From DUAL01 sp964452095 (lineage in GTDB: Bacteria > Bacteroidota > Bacteroidia > Flavobacteriales > BACL11): 63,456 nucleotides of DNA. Below are positions 44,248 through 53,206 of the stretch, piece by piece. The notes beneath the pieces are model-generated. The model was given only the letters and a program-made list of their open reading frames with translations. It was not told the origin of the DNA and searched no databases. The first letter of the stretch is position 1; the number at the start of each line of letters is the position of its first letter. The stretch spans positions 1 to 63,456 of the forward strand of contig CAYVKX010000002.1 in assembly GCA_964452095.1 (NCBI GenBank). Direction: 5' to 3'. Made by a program: the position numbers and the translations under genes.

Positions 44248-45381
44248 GTGAGTAAAAAAATATTAATAACAGGTGGGGCGGGATTTATTGGGTCTAATCT
44301 AACTAAGAAATTAGTTGAAAAAGGATATGAAGTTACCATACTTGATAATTTGTCCAAGCAAATACATGGAGAAGATCAATCTTCATCTTTGTATAAGTCT
44401 ATAAAAGAGATATCTCACTTTATTTTAGGAGATGTGCAAAATAAAGAGGATTGGAGAAAAGCGTTAGATGAGAAAGATGTTGTAATTCACTTAGCAGCAG
44501 AAACCGGCACAGGACAATCTATGTATGAAAAAGAAAAATATAATAATGTAAATATAGGAGGTACTAAAAACTTAATTGAACTATTAGAAAATGAGCAGCA
44601 CCAAATAAAAAAAGTAATAGTCGCTTCATCTAGAGCAGTATATGGAGAAGGAAAATATTATTGTAATCTACATAATATTCAATATCCACATAAAAGAAAA
44701 GATGAAGATTTAAGAAATGGAAAATTTAATCCAATATGTGAGAATTGTAAAAGAGAGTTACAGTTACTCCCAACAGATGAATCATCAGTAATTAATCCTT
44801 CTTCACATTATGCTACTACCAAATACCAACAAGAAAAAATGATATTGAAAATTGGGGAATTGTTGGAAATTCCATCTGTTGCGTTAAGATTTCAAAATGT
44901 TTATGGCCCAGGACAATCTTTATCCAACCCTTACACAGGAATCTTATCGATATTTTCAACAAGAATATTAAATGGAAATAATATAGATATTTATGAAGAT
45001 GGAAAGGAGAGTAGAGACTTTGTTTTTATTGATGATGTAGTTGATGCTACAATTTTAGCTTTAGAAAACAAAAATGCAAACAATCAAGTTTTTAATGTTG
45101 GATCTGGAGTGGGAACTTCTGTAGAAACTGTAGCCAATATGTTAAAAGAAAAATATAATAGTAGAATAAATTTAAAGATAAGTGGAAAATATAGAATTGG
45201 GGATATTAGGCATAATATTGCTGATTTAACAAAAGTGAAAAAAATATTAGGTTTTCAGCCAAAAGTTGATTTCAAAATGGGAATATCAAAGTTTGTAGAT
45301 TGGGTAAAAACACAAGAAGTACAGGAAGATAAATATGATATTTCTATTAAGGAACTGAAAGATAAAGGTATTATTAAATGA
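44248..45381 (+). CDS. NAD-dependent sugar epimerase/dehydratase (dTDP-rhamnose 4-epimerase-like)
   Basis: 377 aa, extended SDR fold, GTG start. NAD loop TGGAGFIGSN at residues 8-17, the DNLSKQIHG segment, catalytic Tyr/Lys in YATTKYQQE, and FQNVYGPGQS. An inserted Cys-containing hairpin (YYCNLHNIQYPHK and CENCKREL, near 140-175) marks the dTDP-L-rhamnose 4-epimerase-like subgroup, where a similar YxCxxHG...CPxCxxEL insert occurs. Likely product would be a 6-deoxy sugar nucleotide such as dTDP-6-deoxy-talose, but no rml genes are here, so the substrate is open. Stop overlaps the next start (ATGA). Confidence 0.85.
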   Translation: MSKKILITGGAGFIGSNLTKKLVEKGYEVTILDNLSKQIHGEDQSSSLYKSIKEISHFILGDVQNKEDWRKALDEKDVVIHLAAETGTGQSMYEKEKYNNVNIGGTKNLIELLENEQHQIKKVIVASSRAVYGEGKYYCNLHNIQYPHKRKDEDLRNGKFNPICENCKRELQLLPTDESSVINPSSHYATTKYQQEKMILKIGELLEIPSVALRFQNVYGPGQSLSNPYTGILSIFSTRILNGNNIDIYEDGKESRDFVFIDDVVDATILALENKNANNQVFNVGSGVGTSVETVANMLKEKYNSRINLKISGKYRIGDIRHNIADLTKVKKILGFQPKVDFKMGISKFVDWVKTQEVQEDKYDISIKELKDKGIIK

Positions 45382-46778
45382 GAAATCTAATTATATTTTT
45401 TCTTTTATCTAGTAGTTATTCTTTTTCTCAAGAGGATAGGTCTAATTTATTTGGTTTTCGGTTAAGCACCTCTTTTGTATTTTTTGATGTTGAAGATACT
45501 ACTTTCTCCAATAAAGTAATGTCATTAAACCCTCAAGTTTTAAGTTTTCCAGGAGGGCTAGGGAATTTTTATCATCTCAATGGTAGAGCATACGGAATAA
45601 ATGTGGAGGAGGTAGAAAAGTATCATAAGGGAAGTAAACCGAAAATTGCTAAAACACTAAATAAAATTAGCAGCAACAAAGGGCATGAAAAAAATTATAT
45701 TTATGATTTTATAGTATTAGTAAAAAAGACTAATGCAAAAGTGATTTTTAATATAAACATTCTTAATGAAGCACCTCAAGATTATTTAAAAGCCCTTAAA
45801 CTTTTTTCTGAAAACAATATTGATTTGGTAGGAGTTGAGCTTGGAGGGGAACTTTCAAATAGTGTATATAAGCACATTATTGATGAAAAAAAATATATTG
45901 AATTAGCAAAAAAATGTGCAATAAAAGTGAGAAAAGAATTCCCAAATTTAAAAATTTCGGTAGTTGCAGCACCAGTTAATGTGCTCAAAAGACATGATAA
46001 TTGGAATAATGCTTTGGCAAAAGAAACCTTTTATGATGCGATAGTAGTTCATTCTTATGCTAAAGTTACAAAAGGAAAAAGTCGCTTTGGGCAAATGACA
46101 AACGAAACTTCTGAGGGGGGGAATAAAAAAGATGCTTTTGATTTATATAAACAAAGGACATTAAATTATTTTAAATATTCATATCCTAAAAATATTGAGG
46201 AATATAATATCGCATTTCAGGACAAGCCAATTTGGATAACCGAATGGAATTTGCAAATGTCAAAGATTACTGCTAATACACTTTTTCAAGGGATTTTTGC
46301 AGCAAATTATTTGTTAGAATTGTGTACAAATCCGAAATTACAAACAATAGAACTTACCACTTTTCATAACTTTGCGGGAAGAACTCTTTCAGGATCAATG
46401 CTCTTGAAAAAAGAAAATAAAACCTATGTTTTATCTACATATCTACCAATGAAAATGATGAGTGTTCTTTTTTCGGATTCAAGATTAGTTGGAAGCAAAC
46501 AAATTATTGCTAAAGAATGTTTTGCATATCAATTTACAGATAAGGAAACTTCAAAGCAACTCATTTATTTTATTAATTGGTCAGACAAATCGGTTATGCA
46601 TACAATGAAAAAAAGCAAGAAAGATGATTGGATAAAAACTGAATATTTTGCAGATGAATTATATAGCACTACAATGGATGAAAAAAACACTTTTCAATTC
46701 CTCACTCAAAAAATAAAATATGTTTCTGAGATTAATTTGAAACCTTATAGTATTACTTTATTACAGATAGATGAATAG
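45378..46778 (+). CDS. Secreted glycosidase-like protein (clan GH-A type)
   Basis: 466 aa with a signal peptide (1-17, ending YSFSQ). The centre looks like a TIM barrel: FPGGLGNFYHLNG near 55, NINILNEAP, then VGVELGGELSN near 157 where a Glu could be the acid/base, and WITEWNLQ near 290 where the Glu of TEW fits the nucleophile position of GH39/51/79-type enzymes. A beta-sandwich-like end (INLKPYSITLLQ) is also typical of that group. The exact family is uncertain. Inside a biosynthesis operon, it may trim or release the glycan. No T9SS tail, so periplasmic is likely. Confidence 0.7.
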   Translation: MRNLIIFFLLSSSYSFSQEDRSNLFGFRLSTSFVFFDVEDTTFSNKVMSLNPQVLSFPGGLGNFYHLNGRAYGINVEEVEKYHKGSKPKIAKTLNKISSNKGHEKNYIYDFIVLVKKTNAKVIFNINILNEAPQDYLKALKLFSENNIDLVGVELGGELSNSVYKHIIDEKKYIELAKKCAIKVRKEFPNLKISVVAAPVNVLKRHDNWNNALAKETFYDAIVVHSYAKVTKGKSRFGQMTNETSEGGNKKDAFDLYKQRTLNYFKYSYPKNIEEYNIAFQDKPIWITEWNLQMSKITANTLFQGIFAANYLLELCTNPKLQTIELTTFHNFAGRTLSGSMLLKKENKTYVLSTYLPMKMMSVLFSDSRLVGSKQIIAKECFAYQFTDKETSKQLIYFINWSDKSVMHTMKKSKKDDWIKTEYFADELYSTTMDEKNTFQFLTQKIKYVSEINLKPYSITLLQIDE

Positions 46779-47787
46779 CACAAAACAAATATTTGTTGTT
46801 GGAAGCGGCAGAAGTGGCACAACAATGATGGGAAGGATTCTTGGAAATCATTCTGAGATTTTCACTTTTAAAGAAATTCATTTTTTAGGGTGGATGTATT
46901 CTGCAGAAACAATGCATGCCAATTTAAAAAATCAAGAAGCTGTTGAATTATTGTCAGATTTATTTGCAATACAAAAAGACGGAATATTTCTGAAAGAAAA
47001 CCCAAAACAATTTAACAATAAAGCAGAAAGGTATTTAGAGGGGAGGGTAAGCTTAAAAGCAGTAGATATATATGAATTGTTTTTAAAAAAAATAACAGAA
47101 GAAAATAATTGTAGTATTGCTTGCGAGCAAACGCCAAAAAATATTTTTTATATCTCAGAATTATTGAATACTTTCCCTGAGGCTAAGATTGTTCATATGG
47201 TAAGAGATAGTAGAGATGTGTTGCTTTCACAGAAGAATAAATGGAAAAGAAGATTTCTTGGGGCAAGTAAAATTCCTTTAAGAGAAGCAATAAGATCCTA
47301 TATGAATTATCACCCCCTTACTTCAGCAAAGTTTTGGAATTCTGCAGTTTTACATGGTAATAAAATGGAAAATAACGAAAGAGTTTTAAGTGTGAAATTT
47401 GAAGATGTATTGATGCAGCCAGAGAAAAAAATAAAAGAAATTTGCAAATTTACAGGTATAGATTTTGAGAACAGAATGTTAGCTGTTCCTAATATAGGCT
47501 CTTCTACACAAGCGGATAATAAGAGCGAATTAAAGATTGATAAATCAAAAATTAATAAATGGGAAAAGGGAGGATTGAATAATGCAGAGATTTTTTTATC
47601 TCAACTTATTAGTAAGAAAATGATGAATGCTTATAACTATCCTTTGAAGAAATTTTTTGTACCTTCCATCTATGTTGTGTTTTATCTTTTGTCATTTCCA
47701 ATAAAAACTGGAATTGCATTATTATTAAATTTAAAAAGAATTGGCAATATTTCAGAGATGATAAAACAAAGATTCATAGCAAAATGA
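46771..47787 (+). CDS. PAPS-dependent sulfotransferase 3
   Basis: 338 aa. 5'-phosphosulfate loop FVVGSGRSGTTMMGRIL (residues 8-24), 3'-phosphate motif IVHMVRDSRDVLLSQKNKW, both of the Sulfotransfer_3 type; it differs from the KSGTT type of the other three. A hydrophobic stretch near residue 300 (VVFYLLSFPIKTGIALLL) may attach it to the membrane. Start overlaps the previous stop by eight bases and the stop overlaps the next start (ATGA). Confidence 0.9.
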   Translation: MNSTKQIFVVGSGRSGTTMMGRILGNHSEIFTFKEIHFLGWMYSAETMHANLKNQEAVELLSDLFAIQKDGIFLKENPKQFNNKAERYLEGRVSLKAVDIYELFLKKITEENNCSIACEQTPKNIFYISELLNTFPEAKIVHMVRDSRDVLLSQKNKWKRRFLGASKIPLREAIRSYMNYHPLTSAKFWNSAVLHGNKMENNERVLSVKFEDVLMQPEKKIKEICKFTGIDFENRMLAVPNIGSSTQADNKSELKIDKSKINKWEKGGLNNAEIFLSQLISKKMMNAYNYPLKKFFVPSIYVVFYLLSFPIKTGIALLLNLKRIGNISEMIKQRFIAK

Positions 47788-48650
47788 AAGTAGATTTTTT
47801 TATAGTAGGAGCACCAAAAGCAGGAACCACTTCTTTATATCATTACTTAAATGAGCATCCTAAAATTGTGATGAGCACACAAAAAGAAACAGATTTCTTT
47901 TCAGATGAATCTCTTCAAAAACAAGCAATGTATTATGGAAAAAATAGAATAAATACCATTGAAAAATACCATGCTCTTTTTCAAAATACAGAGAAGGAAG
48001 TACTTGGTGAGGCAAGCGTTTCCTATCTTTTTTATGATGATGTCCCAAAAAAAATAAAAATATATAATCCAAATGGAAAGATTATTATCCTGCTTAGAAA
48101 CCCTATAGATAGAGCTTTTTCTCATTACTTGATGGATTATCGATTGGGGTTGGTTAGCCAAAGTTTTGATGAAATTGTAGGAGCAAAAAATAAAGATGAA
48201 AAAACAAAATTATTTTATCAACAGTATATCGAATTGGGAATGTATTATCAACAAGTAAAAAGATATTTGGATGTTTTTGGAAAAGAAAATATTTGCATTT
48301 TATTTTATCAGGATTTTAAGCAAGATGGTGCAAAGGAAGTTAAAAACATTTATCAGTTTTTAGGAGTAGAAAGTAATTTTGAGGCAGAAGTAGGAAAAAA
48401 ACACAACACATTTAGTATGCCAAAAAATGCTATTGTCCGAAAAATTTATTCTGTGGTTTGGCTTAGGAAATTATTGAATAAATTTATTCCAAGCAGTATA
48501 ATAAAAACAATAAAAACTACTCTTTTTAGAAAAGATAAAAAACCAAAATTATCAGAAGAAAGTAGGTTGGAATTATATGCAGTGTTTAATGAAGATGTTA
48601 AGCAATTAGAGGAGCTTCTTGCAAAAGATTTATCGAGATGGAGAAAATAG
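47784..48650 (+). CDS. PAPS-dependent sulfotransferase 4
   Basis: 288 aa. 5'-phosphosulfate loop IVGAPKAGTTSLYHYLNEHP (residues 6-25), then KETDFFSDE, and 3'-phosphate motif IIILLRNPIDRAFSHYLMD; the end ELLAKDLSRW is typical of the heparan-sulfotransferase-like bacterial group (the other KSGTT enzymes here end similarly in LLxxxLxxW). Translationally coupled to both neighbours by overlaps. Confidence 0.92.
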   Translation: MKVDFFIVGAPKAGTTSLYHYLNEHPKIVMSTQKETDFFSDESLQKQAMYYGKNRINTIEKYHALFQNTEKEVLGEASVSYLFYDDVPKKIKIYNPNGKIIILLRNPIDRAFSHYLMDYRLGLVSQSFDEIVGAKNKDEKTKLFYQQYIELGMYYQQVKRYLDVFGKENICILFYQDFKQDGAKEVKNIYQFLGVESNFEAEVGKKHNTFSMPKNAIVRKIYSVVWLRKLLNKFIPSSIIKTIKTTLFRKDKKPKLSEESRLELYAVFNEDVKQLEELLAKDLSRWRK

Positions 48651-49546
48651 GATTAGTAACAATTACATATAATTCTGCTGATGTATTAAAACCATTTTTG
48701 GATTGTGTTTTTGCACAAACTCATGATAATTTGATGCTGTATGTAATTGATAATTCCTCCACCGATTCCACTTTATCTATTTTAGAAAATCAAGCAGATA
48801 AAAGATTATACATCATCAAAAACGAAAATAATCTTGGAGTTGCAAAAGGGAATAATCAAGGGATAAAAAAAGCAATTTTTGATGGGGTGGATCAATTACT
48901 TATTATAAATAATGATGTGGAATTTGAAGCAACTTTAATTGAGAAATTATTAAAAGTTCAGCAAGAAAAAAAGTGCAGTTTGGTAACGCCAAAAATGATG
49001 TATTTTGATAATCCGAATAACTTTTGGTATGCAGGAAGTTGGTTTATAAAAAGTAAAGGATATTTGCCTTTGCACAGAGGGATGAAAGAAATAGATAATG
49101 GGCAATATGATAAAATTCAGGAGGTAGAATACGCCCCAACTTGTTGTCTTTTAGCTAAAAAGGAAATTTTTGAAGATGTTGGGTTTATGGATGAAAAATA
49201 TTTTGTCTATTTTGATGATACCGATTTTTCTTTTAGAATATGGAAAGATGGTAGGCATAAAATGTTTTATGTGCCAAATATTAAGTTTTTTCATAAAGTT
49301 GGGAGTTTAACAAATTCTTTCCAGAAAGAAAATAAGAAAACTTATAGAGGGGATTTCTTTATCAAGCAAACTACAAAAAACCATGTTTATTTTCTAAAGA
49401 AAATAGGAGGATTATTTGCTAATCTTTTTATTTTTTGGTTGTTTTTTAAAAACAATATAAGGTTTGTAGTTAATCCTCAAATAAAAAAGAATTTTGCAAC
49501 ATGGTGGCTCATAAATAAATCTTATTTTCAAGGGTTGTTTTTATAA
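48638..49546 (+). CDS. Family 2 glycosyltransferase
   Basis: 302 aa, GT-A fold. N-terminal IGLVTITYNSADVLKPFLDC, DNSSTDSTL with the nucleotide-binding Asp, NNLGVAKGNNQGI, and the DXD-like INNDVEF; later DEKYFVYFDDTDFSFRI is the typical rhamnosyltransferase/WcaA-like acceptor segment with a catalytic Asp. One hydrophobic helix near residue 255. Start overlaps sulfotransferase 4 by 13 bases. Its stop overlaps the stop of the convergent SGNH gene. Confidence 0.92.
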   Translation: MEKIGLVTITYNSADVLKPFLDCVFAQTHDNLMLYVIDNSSTDSTLSILENQADKRLYIIKNENNLGVAKGNNQGIKKAIFDGVDQLLIINNDVEFEATLIEKLLKVQQEKKCSLVTPKMMYFDNPNNFWYAGSWFIKSKGYLPLHRGMKEIDNGQYDKIQEVEYAPTCCLLAKKEIFEDVGFMDEKYFVYFDDTDFSFRIWKDGRHKMFYVPNIKFFHKVGSLTNSFQKENKKTYRGDFFIKQTTKNHVYFLKKIGGLFANLFIFWLFFKNNIRFVVNPQIKKNFATWWLINKSYFQGLFL

Positions 49547-50470
49547 CTCCCTTCCAATTGTAAGAGAATCTGTAAAAATTTCCTCAACTATAATTTTACT
49601 TACACTTTCTGTTGTGTGAGTAGGGTCCTTAAAAGAACTTTTATTTTTAGTGATTACATTAGGGAATTCAAAATCGATAACCCTACCAATAGTTGAAATA
49701 TCTTCTTTAAAAATCAACTCTTCTTCTAATAAGTCAAAGTCGGCTACCCTATTTTGATACTCAATATGTGTAGGCATTATTAATATTGTAAGGTTAATCT
49801 TATGCTTATTGCAATAAGCATTAACCTCCTGTAATTGTTTCAAAATCCCTTTAGGATAGACATATTTAGCATACTGATTAAAGGCTTTTTCATCAATAGA
49901 TTTCCTCCATATTAAGTCCTTATTTTTTTTAATTTTTTCTTCTATATTATTAGAAAAATGATACTTTGAAGATAAATAAACAGTTTGTGCAATATTTCTG
50001 TTAAAGAGATAAATTAATGGGTTTTCTAATATTTGTTTTACATCTTGAACCCTATCAGCAAAAGCATATTCATTATACAGATTAAAATGCAATCCAATAA
50101 TCACATTCTTCAATTTTGTATACTCTGTAGTAAGCCAAAATAAGTCAACTATTTCATTCAGTTTTGCAGCATTAGAATATAAAGTATAATACTCATCTCC
50201 AGTCAATAATTTAATATGATCAGTTGGAAGAACTCTTATGCGAGAGTCCCCAATAATCACATTTTCAGTTGGATTATTAATAAATCCAATTGAATTATAT
50301 AATATGGAATTTAATTGCTTTGCAGATTTCTCTTTTGCTTTAGCAGAAATAAAGCTTGAATGATTGAAATAATTGAAAGGATCAACAATCATTACAATGC
50401 AAATCCAAGCAATGATTGGTAATATAAAAACAAAACACTTTTTTAATAATATTTTTACTTCTTTAGTCAT
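49541..50470 (-). CDS. Membrane-anchored SGNH-like protein, MBOAT partner
   Basis: 309 aa. One N-terminal membrane helix (about residues 12-30), the rest outside the membrane. Catalytic-type motifs of an SGNH/AlgX-like fold are visible: VIIGDSR near residue 70 (block I, GDS) and FKDPTHTTE near residue 285 (the DxxH of block V). AlgX/PatB-type partners of MBOAT proteins transfer acyl groups onto polysaccharides. It starts directly after the MBOAT stop codon with no spacer, so the two are one unit. Family assignment is by motif and context only. Confidence 0.75.
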   Translation of the reverse strand: MTKEVKILLKKCFVFILPIIAWICIVMIVDPFNYFNHSSFISAKAKEKSAKQLNSILYNSIGFINNPTENVIIGDSRIRVLPTDHIKLLTGDEYYTLYSNAAKLNEIVDLFWLTTEYTKLKNVIIGLHFNLYNEYAFADRVQDVKQILENPLIYLFNRNIAQTVYLSSKYHFSNNIEEKIKKNKDLIWRKSIDEKAFNQYAKYVYPKGILKQLQEVNAYCNKHKINLTILIMPTHIEYQNRVADFDLLEEELIFKEDISTIGRVIDFEFPNVITKNKSSFKDPTHTTESVSKIIVEEIFTDSLTIGREL

Positions 50471-51937
50471 CTAAAATTGAAAATAAATAAAATTATTAAC
50501 TCTAGAGTAAGGGGCTAAAAATAAGATGCCAAAAATTAGGATGTAATAGACTAACCATCTTACCCATCTCTTTTTAGATTCTAATTTCACCCATACATCT
50601 CCACTTCTTTCATAAAGATTGTATAATTCCATAAACAGAATTAGCGCAAAATTTATTTTCATATCCATTTTCTGCACCCCCAATCCTCTTAACTTCAATT
50701 GCATTTTTCCAAAATCGGTGTAATCTCCAATATCAGAAAACATATTTCCAATTACATAATATGCATCTGAGATATTGTTTGCTCTAAAGAATATCCAAGC
50801 GAAAACAGCTAATGCAAAAGTAAAGCCAACTTGATATATTTTATGAATGTAAGTGTTGTTTAATTTGAATAAATCAAGAATATATTGTTTAGGTTTTCTT
50901 AGCCCGATAGCCATAATTAAATAAGTTCCATGCAAAGCCCCCCAAGCCAAAAAAGTCCAATTTGCTCCATGCCAAAACCCACTAACAAGGAAAGTAATAA
51001 ACAAATTATAGTACCACCGCCATTTCACCACTCTATTCCCACCAAGAGGAATGTATAAATAATCACGAAACCAAGTAGAAAGCGATATATGCCACCTTTG
51101 CCAAAATTCCGAAATTGATTTGGAGAAATAAGGGCGTTTGAAATTATCCATTAATTCAAACCCCATTACTCTTGCTGAGCCAATTGCGATATCAGAATAT
51201 CCAGAAAAATCGCAATAAATTTGGAAAGTAAAAAATATGGTTGCGATTACTAATGAGAAGCCAGAATAATTATCCAAATTATTATAGACTCCATCTACTA
51301 CAATAGCTAATCTATCTGCAATTACTACTTTTTTAAAGAACCCCCAAAGCATTTGTTGTAAGCCGAATTTGACTCTATCATAGCTGAATTTATGCTCTAC
51401 AAAAAATTGAGGCAAAAGATGGTTTGACCTCTCAATTGGGCCTGCAACTAGTTGAGGGAAAAAGGAAACGTATACCGCAAAAATTCCTAAATGATTTTGT
51501 ACAGGTGTTTTCCCATTATACACATCAATGGTGTAACTTAAGGTTTGAAAAGTGTAAAATGAAATTCCAACAGGGAGCAAAACATCAAATGCAGGAACGC
51601 CATAAAAAACATTAAAATTATCAAATAATGCCTGAACATTCGTGTTTACAAAATTGAAGTATTTAAAGCCAAACAAAATCCCAAGATTAGAAATCAAGCT
51701 AATTAAAAGCCATTTTTTTCTTTTTGCTTTTTCCGTTAATTCTGCCATCTTTTTAGCTACAAAATAATCGATAAGAGTAGAGGCAATTATTAAAACTATA
51801 TACTCCACCTTCCAGCACATATAAAAATAATAGGAAGCTATTAATAATAGAATCCATCTTCTTTTTTGAGGAAGCAAAAAGAATATGCTAACGACTATAG
51901 GGAAGAAAATTAAAAATTGAAGGGAATTAAATAGCAT
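50471..51937 (-). CDS. MBOAT family O-acyltransferase (AlgI-like)
   Basis: 488 aa, about 11-12 membrane helices. AlgI-type motifs: VGISFYTFQTLSYTIDVY near residue 120, FPQLVAGPIERSNHLLPQF, RWHISLSTWFRDYLYIPLGG with the first conserved His, and SGFWHGANWTFLAWGALHG with the catalytic His. It passes acyl groups (usually acetyl) across the membrane for O-acylation of polysaccharide by its SGNH partner. The pair is transcribed opposite to the rest of the locus, from a divergent promoter shared with the GT4 gene. Confidence 0.93.
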   Translation of the reverse strand: MLFNSLQFLIFFPIVVSIFFLLPQKRRWILLLIASYYFYMCWKVEYIVLIIASTLIDYFVAKKMAELTEKAKRKKWLLISLISNLGILFGFKYFNFVNTNVQALFDNFNVFYGVPAFDVLLPVGISFYTFQTLSYTIDVYNGKTPVQNHLGIFAVYVSFFPQLVAGPIERSNHLLPQFFVEHKFSYDRVKFGLQQMLWGFFKKVVIADRLAIVVDGVYNNLDNYSGFSLVIATIFFTFQIYCDFSGYSDIAIGSARVMGFELMDNFKRPYFSKSISEFWQRWHISLSTWFRDYLYIPLGGNRVVKWRWYYNLFITFLVSGFWHGANWTFLAWGALHGTYLIMAIGLRKPKQYILDLFKLNNTYIHKIYQVGFTFALAVFAWIFFRANNISDAYYVIGNMFSDIGDYTDFGKMQLKLRGLGVQKMDMKINFALILFMELYNLYERSGDVWVKLESKKRWVRWLVYYILIFGILFLAPYSRVNNFIYFQF

Positions 51938-51986
51938 TAATTACTAGCTTGAATGATAAATTCTTTTTGTTTTTTTGTTATTGCCG

Positions 51987-51994
51987 CAAATATA
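51987..51994 (-). promoter_or_regulatory. Promoter -7 element of the MBOAT/SGNH pair
   Basis: TATATTTG on the minus strand matches TAnnTTTG, 49 bases before the MBOAT ATG. Confidence 0.5.
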
Positions 51995-52017
51995 TAAATT
52001 GTTTATTGAAAAGGTTT

Positions 52018-52025
52018 TATCTTTG
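52018..52025 (+). promoter_or_regulatory. Promoter -7 element of the GT4 gene
   Basis: TATCTTTG matches TAnnTTTG, 11 bases before the ATG at 52037. Confidence 0.6.
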
Positions 52026-52036
52026 TCTGCTAAATT

Positions 52037-53179
52037 ATGAATAGAAAAGTAGCAATAATTGATCCTCTTGGTAGCTTTGGAAGTTCGCACCATTTTTATT
52101 TATTTGGTCAATCAGAAGGGTTGATAAATTCAGATGTAGAGGTGTGTTTGTACACTAATAAAGAAACAGATAATCCAAACATAAAAGGGTTAAGGTTTTA
52201 TCAATTTTATGGATTCCTTTTTAGTTCAAATAAATTCTTTAGCACTTTAAAGTACATTAAAGGAAGTGCGTTATCCATCTTCCATGCAAAATTTTTTGGT
52301 AGCAAATTTTTTCATTTTCATGTTTTTCGCATGAGAATAAATATGTTGTTTAATCTAATTTTAGTTAAGTTATTGTTTGGGAAAGTAGTTTTAACAGTAC
52401 ATGATGTTGGAGCTTTTGCAAATAATAATGACGCATCATTTTACGCTAAATGGATTTACAAACTTGCTGATTTAGTGCTAACTCATAATGAGTTTAGTAA
52501 AGAGGAAATAATTAAGGTAACACCAATCCCTGAGCAAAAGATTCACATTGTTCCTCATGGAAATTACACGCCATTTATTACTATTCAGAAAGATAAAAAT
52601 CATTCAAGAGCAAAATTAAATTTACCAAAAGACAAAACAATTTTACTCTTCTTTGGTATGATAAAGAAAGTAAAGGGATTAGAAATTTTACTTGAATCTT
52701 TTAAGAAAGTAATCGATAAAAATCCTGATACTATTTTATTGATTGCTGGAAAACCTTGGGAAAATGATTTTTCCTTATATCAGAAAATAATTGATAAAAA
52801 TAAGCTTTCAGAAAATATAATTTTACACACAAAATTTATTCTCCATGAGGATGTAGAACATTATTATTGCGCATCAGATTTAGTGGTTTTGCCTTATAAA
52901 AAGATTTATCAAAGTGGGGTGCTGATCATGACACTCAGTTATGAAAAACCAGCATTAGTATCTGATTTATCACCTCTAAAAGAAATAATTTCTGATAATG
53001 AAAATGGTTTTTTGTTTCAATCAGAAAATGCGAAAGATTTAGCAGAAAAACTAATTAAAATTTTAGCAAATAAAGAGGGCTTAGAAAGAGTCAGATTAAA
53101 AGGAACAGAACTCATAAATACAAAATATGGCTGGGATGAAATTGGCCGACTCACAAAGTTAGCTTATGAAACTCTTTAA
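52037..53179 (+). CDS. Family 4 glycosyltransferase
   Basis: 380 aa, GT-B fold. N-terminal domain begins KVAIIDPLGSFGSSHHFYLF; the C-terminal nucleotide-sugar domain has LLFFGMIKKVKGLEILLESF, a DTILLIAGKPW strand, VEHYYCASDLVVLPY, and the Glu-containing donor loop replaced by YQSGVLIMTLSYEKPALVSD, a usual GT4 variation. Adds a sugar to the lipid-linked unit. It starts a plus-strand block that continues to tsaB. Confidence 0.92.
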   Translation: MNRKVAIIDPLGSFGSSHHFYLFGQSEGLINSDVEVCLYTNKETDNPNIKGLRFYQFYGFLFSSNKFFSTLKYIKGSALSIFHAKFFGSKFFHFHVFRMRINMLFNLILVKLLFGKVVLTVHDVGAFANNNDASFYAKWIYKLADLVLTHNEFSKEEIIKVTPIPEQKIHIVPHGNYTPFITIQKDKNHSRAKLNLPKDKTILLFFGMIKKVKGLEILLESFKKVIDKNPDTILLIAGKPWENDFSLYQKIIDKNKLSENIILHTKFILHEDVEHYYCASDLVVLPYKKIYQSGVLIMTLSYEKPALVSDLSPLKEIISDNENGFLFQSENAKDLAEKLIKILANKEGLERVRLKGTELINTKYGWDEIGRLTKLAYETL

Positions 53180-53206
53180 TTTTGTATTTTAGCAAAAACT
53201 AAAAAC

